From positions 310,001 to 374,000 of the forward strand of contig NZ_JAVDYC010000001.1 of assembly GCF_031458255.1 (NCBI RefSeq): a stretch of DNA of 64,000 nucleotides, written 5' to 3'. Positions 17,668 to 27,900 of this stretch are shown here, piece by piece (position 1 is the stretch's first letter; each line of letters begins with the position of its first letter). The stretch is from Catenuloplanes niger (lineage in GTDB: Bacteria > Actinomycetota > Actinomycetes > Mycobacteriales > Micromonosporaceae). The position numbers and the translations under genes are program-made. Below the pieces are notes generated by a model, which saw only the letters and a list, made by a program, of their open reading frames with translations, was not told where the DNA came from and did no database searches.

Positions 17668-17837
17668 CCCCGCTGAGCCGCACTCCGCGTGTCGGCAGAG
17701 TGCTTCTGCACAGACTCGCCCGCTCGATGCGCTTTCCGGTGAGAGCCACCCGCAGTAGCAACGCTCAACAGCTCATCAGCAGTGGCATTGTCGAGGTTGC
17801 AGTTGTGCACCAGCACCGGCTCGTTGCCGGCGAGGGA
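17668..17837 (-). pseudogene. Orphan Hint-end plus toxin-tip fragment of an RHS-type polymorphic toxin
   Basis: On the minus strand the fragment reads SLAGNEPVLVHNC, the last strand and splice-like motif of a Hint domain, followed by about 44 residues of a tip (NLDNATADELLSVATAGG, then AHRAGESVQKHSADTRS). The A-GESVQKH motif resembles the start of RNase-type tips that carry ALQKHG. The Hint side is cut by the ISL3-type element and the tip side by the IS256-type element. The 36 bases 17799-17834 are identical to the same segment of the first RHS gene at 22311-22346. This is a displaced spare tip cassette, now dead. Confidence 0.8.
17799..17834 (-). repeat. 36-bp Hint-end seam, copy A
   Basis: Exact copy of 22311-22346. 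It encodes LAGNEPVLVHNC, the junction between Hint and toxin tip. Flanking sequence on the tip side is unrelated between the copies. Confidence 0.9.
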
Positions 17838-19479
17838 CTGTAAGAACAACGGCTCTGGCGCAGAAACGGTGGTCGGTCGACCGTCGTCCTCTGTGGTCGC
17901 CGAGGTAAGCGATCATGATGCCCGCGCGATGTGTTCGAGACCGTCTTCCCGCAGTTGTCTTCGCTGGTTATTGAGCAGGTCATCGATCTGGGGGTGACCG
18001 TGGGTGTCGTTGCTCGAACACCGGCTGCGGTTTCGGCCTGCCCGGACTGCGGGCAGCTCAGCGACCGGGTGCACGCCTATCACCAGCGACGCCTGGCTGA
18101 TCTACCGGTCGGTGGTCGTGCCGTTGTGGTGCACCTGCGTGTCCGGCGCCTGGTCTGTGCGGCGCGGTCCTGCTCGCGGCGGACCTTTCGGGAGCAGGTG
18201 CCTGCGGTGACCCAGCGGTGGGCGCGGCGGACTCGGCAGTTGACCGCTCTGGTCGCTGACCTGGCCGTTGTCACCGCGGGCCGGGCCGGCGCGGCGGTGC
18301 TGGCCCGGGTCGGCGCCCGGGTCTCGCGTAGCACGGTGCTGCGGGTGCTGATGGCCCAGCCGATCCCTGACCGTGCGGTGCCGGCCGTGCTGAGCGTGGA
18401 TGACTTCGCGCTGCGCCGGGGCCGCCGCTATGCGACGTTGCTGATCGACGCGGTCACCCATCGCCGTGTCGATGTGCTGCCCGACCGCAAAGCGGACACG
18501 CTCGCCGGGTGGCTGCGCGACCATCCTGGCGTGCAGGTCGTGTGCCGTGACGGCTCGGCAGCCTATGCCGAGGCGATCCGCACCGGGGCTCCCCAGGCAG
18601 TGCAGGTCAGCGACCGCTGGCATCTGTGGGCGAACCTGGCCAAGGCCGTCGAGAAGACCGTGATCGCCCACTCCGGCTGCTGGCGTGACGGCCCGGTCCG
18701 CCCGGACCGGGCCGGTGACGAACGCACCCGCGACCGTCACCGGGCCGTGCACACGCTCCTCGATCAAGGCCACGGCCTGCTGGAATGCGCCCGCCGTCTC
18801 GGCTGGGCGCTGAACACCGTGAAGCGTTACGCCCGCGCGACCTCAGCGGAGGAACTGAAACGCCCACCGCGCTACCGGGAGACCTTGGTCGACCCGTTCC
18901 GGGAACATCTGCGGCGGCGCCGCGCCGAGGAACCCGGCGTGGCAGTGACCAAGCTACTGGCCGAGATCCGCGAGCTCGGCTACACCGGCAGCGCCAACCT
19001 GCTGGTCCGCTACCTGAACCAGGGCCGTGCGGACGCGCTTCGCACACCGCCTTCGCCACGCAGACTGGTCTCGTGGCTCATGAGCAGGCCCGCCGACCTA
19101 CCCGCTGCGCACCAGCAACAGCTGGCCGACCTCCTCGCGTCCTGCGCACATCTGTGCGTCCTTGCCGAGCGCGTGCAGCAGTTCGCAGACCTGCTTACCG
19201 GCCGCCGCGGCGAAGACCTCGACGCCTGGATGACCTGCGCCGACGCCGACGACCTGCCCGCCCTGCACGGATTCGTCCATGGCCTGCGCAGAGACTTGCC
19301 CGCCGTCGTGGCAGGCCTGACCCTGCCCTACAGCAACGGCCCAATCGAGGGCGCCAACACCAAGGTCAAATACCTAAAACGGCAGATGTACGGCCGCGCC
19401 GGTTTCGACCTGCTCCGGCACCGCGTCCTGCTCGCATAGGCCGACCACCGTTTCTGCGCCAGAGCCGTTTTCTTGACAG
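17838..19479 (+). mobile_element. ISL3-family insertion sequence, intact
   Basis: The inner 26 bp of the terminal repeats are perfectly inverted (17851-17876 and 19441-19466), beginning GGCTCTGGCGCAGAAACGG. Similarity continues outward imperfectly to CTGT at both ends, giving borders of 17838 and 19479. One complete transposase lies inside. No 8-bp target duplication is visible: left flank GCGAGGGA, right flank ACCCCATC. The two flanks also belong to different genes, so DNA has been lost next to the element. Confidence 0.85.
17931..19439 (+). CDS. ISL3-family transposase
   Basis: 502 residues, GTG start. N-terminal zinc finger SACPDCGQLSDRVHAYHQRRLADLP with a second pair of Cys (LVCAARSCSRRTF), the family's DNA-binding module. 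A helix-turn-helix follows (AGAAVLARVGARVSRSTVLRVL). The DDE core begins at LSVDDFALRRGRRYATLLID (first Asp), then VVCRDGSAAYAEAIR (second Asp) and LPYSNGPIEGANTKVKYLKRQMYGRAGF (Glu). It is complete and uninterrupted, so it may be active. Confidence 0.93.
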   Translation: MFETVFPQLSSLVIEQVIDLGVTVGVVARTPAAVSACPDCGQLSDRVHAYHQRRLADLPVGGRAVVVHLRVRRLVCAARSCSRRTFREQVPAVTQRWARRTRQLTALVADLAVVTAGRAGAAVLARVGARVSRSTVLRVLMAQPIPDRAVPAVLSVDDFALRRGRRYATLLIDAVTHRRVDVLPDRKADTLAGWLRDHPGVQVVCRDGSAAYAEAIRTGAPQAVQVSDRWHLWANLAKAVEKTVIAHSGCWRDGPVRPDRAGDERTRDRHRAVHTLLDQGHGLLECARRLGWALNTVKRYARATSAEELKRPPRYRETLVDPFREHLRRRRAEEPGVAVTKLLAEIRELGYTGSANLLVRYLNQGRADALRTPPSPRRLVSWLMSRPADLPAAHQQQLADLLASCAHLCVLAERVQQFADLLTGRRGEDLDAWMTCADADDLPALHGFVHGLRRDLPAVVAGLTLPYSNGPIEGANTKVKYLKRQMYGRAGFDLLRHRVLLA

Positions 19480-19567
19480 ACCCCATCGACGACGCGATCA
19501 AATACCACGCCGACCACGGCAACTACGCCAAGCAGCCCGCGCACCTGATCCGCGTCGACGCCCCTAG

Positions 19568-20993
19568 TACTCCAGCAGGAGATCCGTTCTATGGCTCGGT
19601 GAGTGCTTGCCGGGCGTAGTGGCTGATCTTGGCGGCGTCTTGGTGGCGGCGGCGGAAGATGGACCAGGCGATGACGTCGGCGGCGGGTCGTGCCGGCTCG
19701 AGTATCAGGGCGTGGAAGAGCCGGCGTAGTTCGTTGACGGTGATGTCGATCAGGCCGTCTGGGCTGCTGGTGCTGATTGCCGTGGCGGCGGCGAGGAAGG
19801 CGTGAGCGGCGATGACCAGGGTGGTCCAGCGGTGCCAGGCTTTCCAGCGGCGGTGCTGGTGCTGATCCAGGCCGAGGCCGGTTTTGGTGGCCTGGAACGA
19901 TTCCTCGATGCTCCACCGCCGTCCGGCGACCGCGACGAGTTGGCGCAGGGCGACAAGTTCGGGTGACCAGCAGCGGTAAAAGGCAAGCTCGCCAGTGCCG
20001 CGGTTGCGGCGGATCAGCAGCCAGTGATGGCCTTGATGCTGATCGACGGCATGCGGCAGGGCGATGAATGCCCAGTCGTAGTAACGCAATCCTTTCGCGC
20101 CGACTCCGGCGGAGAGTCGTTGCCAGGCCCGTTTCGGCAGGCCGGCTGCGAGCCGGTCAGCCCGGAAGATGCCGAGGCCGGTCGGGACGTGGTGCGAGCA
20201 CGCGACCGCGAGGACGTAGCCGAGCCGGTGGCCGCGAAGTGCCGCGGCCAGGCGTGGATCGCCGCCGTAGGCTTCGTCGCCGGCGACCCACCGACACGGC
20301 AGACCACCGGCCAGAGCGGTCTCGATCAGCCGGCGGGCCAGCTGCGGTTTGGTGGCAAAGCCGATGGTGTTGGGCACTCCTGCCTCGGCGCGTCGCTCGG
20401 GGTCTTCCGTCCAGGATTTCGGCAGGTAGAGAGCGACGTCGAGCAGGGTGTGGCCGAGTGGGGAGGCATAGGAAAGGTGCACGGCGAGCTGGCAGTTTTC
20501 GATCTTTCCGGCGGTGCCGGAGTACTGCCGTTGGACTCCGACGGTGCGGGTTCCCTTTTTCAGATCGCCGGCTTCGTCGACCAGCAACACCCCGTCCGGG
20601 TGTCCGAGTCGGGCGGCCACGAAGTCACGCACGTCAGCGCGGACTCCGGCGTCGTCCCAACTGGCTCGGCCGATCAGGTCCTGCATCCCGCCCGGCCCGT
20701 CGTCACCGGCGTGTTCGGCGATCGTCCAACAGTTCTTGACCGGTAACGGCGCCAGCAACCCGGCGATGAAGTCGCGCACCCGACGCCGTGGTTCTGGCCG
20801 GCCGAAGCGTGCCCCGATCGTGTCCATCAACGTCTCGAACAACTCAGACCATCGTCGGGCGTCTACTCTGTAGGCGGCAGCCACCGCCGAATCTTGGGTC
20901 CACACAACCTTCGAGACTCAGCGGTGGCTGCTCGCTGTCCACGGACAAAACCGCACCATCACCGCAGCTCGGAACGGATCTCCTGCTGGAGTA
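19568..20993 (-). mobile_element. IS701-family insertion sequence with 4-bp CTAG target duplication
   Basis: Perfect terminal inverted repeats of 21 bp begin TACTCCAGCAGGAGATCCG at 19568 and end at 20993. CTAG flanks both ends (19564-19567 and 20994-20997), matching the YTAR target duplication known for IS701-type elements. The host reading frame is restored by precise removal, which confirms the borders and suggests a recent insertion. Confidence 0.9.
19589..20905 (-). CDS. IS701-family transposase
   Basis: 438 residues, GTG start. Family motifs: RDFIAGLLAPLPVKNCWTIAEHAG in the N-terminal domain, GVLLVDEAGDLKKGTRTVGVQRQYSGTAGKIENCQ (first Asp of the DDE triad and the KKG-S-G-Q pattern), WVAGDEAYGGDPRL (second Asp) and WSIEESFQATKTGLGLDQHQ (Glu). 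The sequence is complete and fills its element from terminal repeat to terminal repeat, so it may be active. Confidence 0.93.
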   Translation of the reverse strand: MWTQDSAVAAAYRVDARRWSELFETLMDTIGARFGRPEPRRRVRDFIAGLLAPLPVKNCWTIAEHAGDDGPGGMQDLIGRASWDDAGVRADVRDFVAARLGHPDGVLLVDEAGDLKKGTRTVGVQRQYSGTAGKIENCQLAVHLSYASPLGHTLLDVALYLPKSWTEDPERRAEAGVPNTIGFATKPQLARRLIETALAGGLPCRWVAGDEAYGGDPRLAAALRGHRLGYVLAVACSHHVPTGLGIFRADRLAAGLPKRAWQRLSAGVGAKGLRYYDWAFIALPHAVDQHQGHHWLLIRRNRGTGELAFYRCWSPELVALRQLVAVAGRRWSIEESFQATKTGLGLDQHQHRRWKAWHRWTTLVIAAHAFLAAATAISTSSPDGLIDITVNELRRLFHALILEPARPAADVIAWSIFRRRHQDAAKISHYARQALTEP

Positions 20994-21118
20994 CTAGCAA
21001 CGCGACGGAGGAGCCGACCGCGGAGCCGCCGGCCGCCAAGAAAACCCGTCGCCCCCGCAAGCCGACAACCTGACCACGGGTGACGCTGGTCCAAAACTGC
21101 TTCACGTAATCAAGAGAA

Positions 21119-21142
21119 GCGGCCCGGCCGAAGCCGGGCCGC
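21119..21142 (+). terminator. Terminator after the split gene remnant
   Basis: Perfect 10-bp stem GCGGCCCGGC, loop CGAA, stem GCCGGGCCGC, 45 bp after the stop codon of the split remnant. From 21143 to 21357 I see no gene; the DNA is moderately GC-rich with no clear repeats. Confidence 0.75.
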
Positions 21143-21357
21143 GCGCACGCACTCAAAGCCTACGGCCCCGCGCGCACGCCCCCCACCAACGAGCCCTCCT
21201 GATATCCCCCGAAGGCGGATGCGCCGCGCAGGCTGCAAAGACGCGACGAAATTGATCGACAGGGAGGAATTCGTCGAATCGGCTGACGGCAACGATGACG
21301 GCAACGCGGAGCACCCACCGCGAACGAGTGCAACCATCCGCTACGCTGCGTCACCAA

Positions 21358-21927
21358 CTACGACGAGCCGCGACCTGAGAGCGCAAGCCAGCGGTTAACC
21401 GCCGCAGCATCCGCTGGGTGATATATATCAGTCGTCACAATCCATTCCGCAAACCTTCGGAGAGTAATCGATCGGCTCGGCTCCTTAATCACAAAGATGC
21501 TGACTGCAGACTCACCTGTTGTCCCGCAGCAGAGCACGGAACCATCCAACGAAAGCATGCGGAATTCCGGTCTACACCACCCGCTTCCGAGCGCCCCCGA
21601 CGCTCCATCGCCGAGGATATCCCACTGGCCTTGCAGCCTTACGCGAATCCACCGTGAGGGCCCGTCATCACCTAGGGATTGGGCCAAAAGAAACCGTCTG
21701 TCACCATCAGCGAAAAGCCCAGAATCGATCGACTGTCGATACCATCCCTGGTTCATTGTGTGCAGTATCTCTGGATCGTTGGTGTCCGAGTTCATCTCGG
21801 TCCAACGTTCTTCAATAGGACAACTAGGGGCCTGACCAGCAACAACTGGGGGGATCAATCTGTCCCAGCCGCTACAGTCACCCAGGAAAGAGATACCCGC
21901 CGCGTTAAGCGATTCATCAAAGTCCAT
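21358..21927 (-). CDS. Candidate immunity protein for the first RHS toxin
   Basis: 189 residues from ATG 21927. The GGAG ribosome-binding site overlaps the toxin's last codons and stop (TAG at 21932-21934), so translation is coupled to the toxin. The region is visibly less GC-rich than its surroundings, like the toxin tip. The protein is soluble and acidic (MDFDESLNAAG, PIEERWTEMNSDTND, RRFAEWIVTTDIYHPADAAAVNRW), with no signal or membrane segment, which suits a cytosolic antidote. I do not recognise the fold. The function is inferred from position directly after an RHS toxin tip, the standard layout of polymorphic toxin loci. Confidence 0.65.
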   Translation of the reverse strand: MDFDESLNAAGISFLGDCSGWDRLIPPVVAGQAPSCPIEERWTEMNSDTNDPEILHTMNQGWYRQSIDSGLFADGDRRFLLAQSLGDDGPSRWIRVRLQGQWDILGDGASGALGSGWCRPEFRMLSLDGSVLCCGTTGESAVSIFVIKEPSRSITLRRFAEWIVTTDIYHPADAAAVNRWLALSGRGSS

Positions 21928-21931
21928 TTTG

Positions 21932-24900
21932 CTAACTCCAGCCCTGCGGCGGCGCGACATAACGTTGGGGAAGTTTGGCGTAGCCATATTCCGTTATCTT
22001 GTTGTAGTTGTGGCCAGTCACAAATCCAACAACTCCATCACTACGCACAAGCACGCGAGTTTGAGTCGTAGCGGAGCCCACTCCGGTGAAGATGGTCGCG
22101 CCACGCCACGGACTTCCAGTATTTCCGTTAGCCCTATACCAGTCAGGCCCTGCACTAGTAACCCGCTGAGTTACTGCACCCGATTCGATACCGTTAACAG
22201 TGCTGTGAACCTCCCTAGGAATTGTTGCCCATGCCTGACGTCCAGCGTCGATCCGCTTTTGCACCTCATCCGGATGATACGGATCGTTCTTGAACGCGGG
22301 CGAGCCACCGCAGTTGTGCACCAGCACCGGCTCGTTGCCGGCGAGCACATAGTACGTGTGGAGGCGATCCACGGTGAGGTTGTACGCCGCCGCATCGAAC
22401 GCATGCCACGACGTAAGCGAGCCGATCGTCGCGCGTTCGCCCTCTGCGGTCAAGAGAGTGTCACCCGCATCCAAGGCGTCCACTCGCTGCCACTGCCGGT
22501 CGGTGTGGTTCCAGAACAGGTGGTCTTCCGTCGTCTCGATCAGGCCACCGTCAACTTCTAAGGTGACCAAGTCGTCGCGATGTGGCCAGATGTGAGTTAC
22601 GAGCTGCGGACCCTTTTCTCCGGTTGTCGGGTCTTCGGCAAGAACCTCGTCCCCGACTACGACGTCTTGAATGGGCTTGGCGGAGCCATCGGCCATGAGG
22701 ACGAGGGTCGCGCCGGAGAAGCTGTCCTCACACGTCGTCGGGCGTGACGAAGGAGCATCCTCGGTCGCGGCGGCCGGTGACGGGTCTCTGGCAGGCCTTG
22801 GTGTAGCCCTCGGCGCCTTGACTGGGAGGCGCAGGCCGACAACCGAGAGGACAGCGACACCGATTTCGATGCCCTTACCGGCAACCACCTCGGTCATTCC
22901 TGCGACATCACCGGCCCGCGCAGCGTCGATGAAGTCTGCTGCCCGACCAAGGTCCGCCATTCCCTGGTTGTACATTGTGCAGAGCTGGCAGGTAACACTC
23001 TGCAAATTGTCAACAGCAAATTTACCCAGCGACGCTAGGCCAGCACCCGCACCTTTGTTTTTGAAGTCGTTGTAGACGGTTACGACTGGGGCGATGCTGT
23101 CCTTGACAAAATTCTTTCCGGCGTTCCAGATCCCACTACCTATCTGGTTCCAGACGCCTCCGCCACCACCAGAGCTGCCGCCGCCTGAGTTGCCCCCGCC
23201 GCCGGAGCCGGACGGGGTGCTGCCGCCTCCGGAGGTGGTGCCGCCGGGGGTGCCGCCGCCCTTGGTGCCCGCGTGCGTGTGGGAGTAGTCGAATTTGTTC
23301 TTGCCGCCGATGCCGCAGTCGAGGAAGTCGCAGGGGCGCAGGCCGGTGGGGTCGGAGTTGGTGATGGGGCTGTTGTAGGCGTAGGAGTAGGCGTTCCACT
23401 GTTGTGGGTCGGCCAGGTCCATGACCGGGTCGACGGAGATGAACCGGCCGAGGTCGGCGTCGTACTCGCGGGCGCCGATGTGGATCAGGCCGTTCGGGTC
23501 GTTATCGCCGCCGACGAAGCTCTTCTGGTTCGGCCACGCGACCGCGGCACCGCGCTGCTCGCCGTACGGCGTCTGCCGCCGGATCGAGACGGCGTAGCTG
23601 CCGGCGTTGATGCTGAGGTTCTGGGTGCCCTGGTGGTCGCCGTAGATCCAGGAGAGGCCGTCGAGGTTGGGACCGTTACGGGAGGCGACCGCGCTGCCGG
23701 CGAAGCTGTAGTACCGGGTGGCGGTGATGGCGCCGTCCGAGGCGGCCTTGCGGACCTCCATGCCGGGCAGGTAGAGCGTGGTGCCGGTCGCGTCGCGACG
23801 GATCAGGCGGCTGCCGTTGGCGTCGTAGACGTTGGTGAAGGTCTTGTCGCCCTCGACGGTACTGGTCAGCTTGCCCTCGGCGTTCCAGGTCAGGGCCTGG
23901 CCGGCGGCGCCACCAGGCCGGGTGACGGTGTTGCCCGCATTGTCGTAGGTGAAGCTACGGGTGGCCGGTGCGGCGACCGGTGCCGTGGTGGTGGCGCTGG
24001 TGACAGAGTGCGGCCGGACGGAGTTCGGGCCGGACGCCGGGATCTGGTAGGTCGTGGTGGTGTCACCGGACGCGGTGTGGTGCGTCTCCTTGGTGCGGTT
24101 GCCGATGTCGTCGATGGTCCAGTCGGTCCAGTACGGGGCCGGGCCACCGAGACCCGCGACGCTGGGCGCTGCCTTGCACTCGGGATCGTTCGCCGGCGTC
24201 CAGGCGGAGGTGAGCCGCCGTAGCGCGTCGTAGCCGAAGCACTGGTTCTCCGCGTCGCCGGTGCCGGGCCGGTCGTTGATGGAGAGGATGTTGCCGGCGT
24301 CGTCGTAGTCGTAGTGGATGTTCGTGACGGTCGGGCCGGTCTCCGGCCGGATGCCGACGTCGGTGACACGGCGGGTGGCGGCGTCGTACAGGATGCTGTT
24401 CTCGACGTAGTGGTCGCGCTGTGCGCTCTTCCGGCGAGCCATCGTTGGTTCGCCGTATGCGGTATACATCTGGTTGACGACGTACGAACCGACGGTACTC
24501 ATGGTGGTCTTCAGCGCGTTGGGCAGACCGTTGCTCTTGTGAAATTCGGTGGTGACGGTCTCCTGTACCAGACCGGCGACTTCCGGGTAGAAGACGGAGT
24601 CCGGCGTGCCGTCCTGCTGGGCATATCCGACATGGGACTCCCAGATGCCGGCCAATCCGGGGCCTTCCACATCCGGAATGATGTATTCGGAGGTCGAGAC
24701 CTGGTCGCGGAGGGTGTAGTTGGTCGCCTGCCACGTGTAGGGGGCGTTCACCCGGCCGGGATTGTTGTCGTCGTAGCGGGTCGCTTCGACGAGGAGGCCT
24801 TTCGCGGACACACCGGTCCACAGGGTGTCGTACTTCCACTGCGCGCGCAGCTTGCCGGTGGCTGAGTCGTCACGCAGGGCGGTCCGGCGGCCGAGAAGGT

Positions 24901-27900
24901 CGTAGGTGTTGTGCAGCATCTTCCCGGCGCCGTTGGTACTCGTCTCGACCTCGCCGAAGGCGTTGTACACGGTGCTGGAGGTCCCGGCGTCCGGGTCCTT
25001 CCGCGACGTTTCACGGCCCTTGATGTCGTAGGTGAACAGCCACTCGTTCTTGCCCGGGTCGGTGACCTTGGTGAGCTGGCCCTTCCGGTTGTACGTGTAG
25101 CTGGTCGTGAGGTACGGCCCGTCGACGCCCGCGGCGGTGTTGTGCGCCCGCACCTCGGTGGTGCGTCCCTGGTAGTCGGTGTAGACAGTGGCGGCGGTCC
25201 CACCCTCCGGCGGAATCGTCAGCGTGCGGTCGCCCTCGGGGACGGTGACCGTGCCCCACTGCTTGACCAGGTTGGTGTCGTTCTCACTGGCCCAGAGCGC
25301 GGTCTCCCGCGTACGGCCGGCCAAGTCATAGGTGATCTTCGTTACCGCCGGAACGGACCACTCGGGCTCGTACCAGTAGGTCCCGGAGGGCGCGTCGGGT
25401 TCGACGTGCGCCTGGTAGGTGGTGGCGACGCGCCCGTACTCGTCGTAGTTGGAGTCGGTGATGACACGCCGGTTCGTGCCGTCGAGCGCCGCGCTCTGCG
25501 TCTGGCGTGCGCGCAGCAGACCGTCGAGGATCGTGTATCCCACCCGGTAGTCGACACCCGCGTGCAGGGTCTCGGTCTTGATGTACGGGTAGGCGTTGCG
25601 GTCGGGCGCGAAGACGTACGTGTTGCGGACGGTGGGGAATTCGGCTGTCGTGGCGTTCTTCACCCAGCCCGCGTCCCAGCCGCGGACGAACCGGCCCAGC
25701 GCGTCGTACTCGCGCCTGGTGACTCGTTTGTTCGGGTTGGTGCTGACCGTCGGGCTGCCCCAGTACGGGGCGAACTCGATCGTGGAGACCCACTTGAGCG
25801 GGTTGGTGGAGGTGATCTTGGTGGTCGGGCCACCCTCCGCCGGGGTGTACGCGGTCGTGGTCTGCCCGCCCTTGATGTCGGTCACCACGGAGACTCGGCC
25901 GAACTTGTCGTAGGTGGTCTGGCCGCCGTTCTCCCACTCCGTACCGCCGGCCGGGGTCCAGTTCTTGAGGTTCTCGGCCTTGGTGACCATGCCACGCGTC
26001 GGTGCGGTGTCGACGCTGGTGGCGCCGTCGTAGTACGACCGGGCGTCCGCGACGATGTGGTCGCTGCTGGTGGGTGCGGTGCCGCAGGGCAGCGCGACGG
26101 ACGTGGTCCGCTTCACCACGTGCAGCAGGTTCTTGGCGATGTTGCGGTTGTATTCGAACGTCGTGCAGCTCTCGTCGCCGGTCACCGCGAGGTCACCGTC
26201 GGAGTGCTCGGACTTGACCGTGCCGTACGTGTCGTCATAGGTGGTGTGCGTGCGCCCGCTGCGCCAGCCACGGGCGCCGTCCCTGCCGATGGCGACGGCG
26301 GTGTAGGTGGTCTGGTTGCGCAGGTAGCGCGCCTCAACGAGGTCACCGTTGATGGTGCGGGACGCAGTCGCGGGAGATCGCCAGGGCACGTGGACGGTCT
26401 TCGACACCGGCAGGTTCACCGTGCCGTTGTAGACGATCGTCTCGCGAACCATGCCGGCGAACTGGTCCTCGTCGTAGACGGTCTCGTTGCCGAGGGACGC
26501 GTCCACGATGACGGTACGGGTGCCGCCGGTGTAGGACGCGCGGTCGCCGTGCATGCCGCGCAGGTACCGGGTCTTGGTGAGCGTCTTGGCCGCTCCCGCG
26601 CCCACCTCGGTGGTCACCCACTCGTACCCGCGGAACTGGCTCCAGGTCTTGCGGTTGCTCTTGCTCATGCCGTCGTCGTCGGCGAAGTGCCAGGCCGGGC
26701 CCTTCGGGTCGTACGTGTACCGGGTGACCATCGGCGGAGACTGGGCGCCGTTGCTGAGCGGCACGTCGTTTTCCGTGATCGATTCGACCATGTACTTGTG
26801 CCACCACTCGACCATGTCCACCTGGGGGTTGGCCGGGTCGGGGCCGAGCACCGGGTAGCAGCGCATGTTGTTGGCCGGCGCCCGCTCGGGCACGTTCGTG
26901 GCGGTGCATTCCGGCAGCGTGTAGCGGATGTGGGTGGACGCGCCGGTCTCGGAGACGATCTTCGACAGGCGCTGCCAGCTGTTCGTGGTGTTGTTCTTGG
27001 TCAGTACCCGGTTCGGCAGCGGCTCGTGCTCGAACGTCACCGGCGGCATCGTGATCTCGCCGCCGACCAGACCGGTTTTGACGATCGACTTCAGCCACAG
27101 ACCCGGATCGCCACCGTCGCCGGGCGAGGGGAAGCTGTGGGAGAAGTCCCAGCGGGTGACGTCCTGCCAGCCGGGCGTGGTGCGCGTGGTGTCCCAGACC
27201 TTCGTTGTGATCCTGGTCAGGCGCTTCTTGGACCAGAACGTCGGTGAGAAGTTGTCCTTGCACTCGGTCGCGGCCTGGAGACATTCCTGGTCCAAGGGAG
27301 TGTCGTACCAGTTGGCCTCGACACCGCAATCGGCCAGGCAGCGGTCGCCGGTGTCGAAGACGACCTGCGCGACCGCGGTGGTCGAGCGGCCGTCGGCACG
27401 GTCCCAGGTGCCGTAGTCGATGCGCTTGAGCGTGCCGCCGCGCGTGTACTCGCGCTTCGCGGTCGCCGTGACGCGGGTGCCGTAGAAGTTGTTCTCCTTG
27501 GCGTACCAGTACGACTGCGTGTTGCCGTACACGTCGACGACGTAGTCGAGGTTCCACCGGTAGATCAGGGAGCATTCCGATTCCGCGAACGCGGGCTTGT
27601 TGCACGGCTCGTTCTTGTGGTTGCCGTATACCGGCACCTTCCACGCCGAGTCGGTCGTGCTCGTGTGGCCGGGCAGCGACTCACGGCCGAAGTAGTACTC
27701 GGTCCCGTCGGTGCCGGTGACCTTCCAGTACTCGCTGCCGGTCCACTTGTTGACCTGCTCGATCTTCGAGCCGTCCTCGTTTCGGCTGCGCCAGGTCGCC
27801 TTGTCCTTGTCCCAGACCAGCTCGGTGGAGTTGCCGTTGAGGCTCATCACCGCGTTGTCGGTCCGCCAGCACAGGTCACCGGTCAGCGTCGTGTCGGTGT

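Larger units (their letters stand above)
19480..21073 (+). pseudogene. 3' end of a small basic-tailed protein gene, split by the IS701-type element
   Basis: Two exon-like pieces, 19480-19563 and 20994-21073, frame the IS701-type element. Removing the element and one CTAG copy restores one reading frame: IDDAIKYHADHGNYAKQPAHLIRVDAP, then SNATEEPTAEPPAAKKTRRPRKPTT and a stop at 21071-21073. The 5' end is gone, cut at the ISL3 border. The tail is Lys/Arg/Pro-rich like nucleic-acid-binding tails. I do not recognise the family. A terminator hairpin follows at 21119. Confidence 0.6.

Noticed and set aside
16296-19479. Composite transposon made of the IS256 and ISL3 elements
   Set aside because: The elements belong to different families and no shared target duplication or cargo is present.
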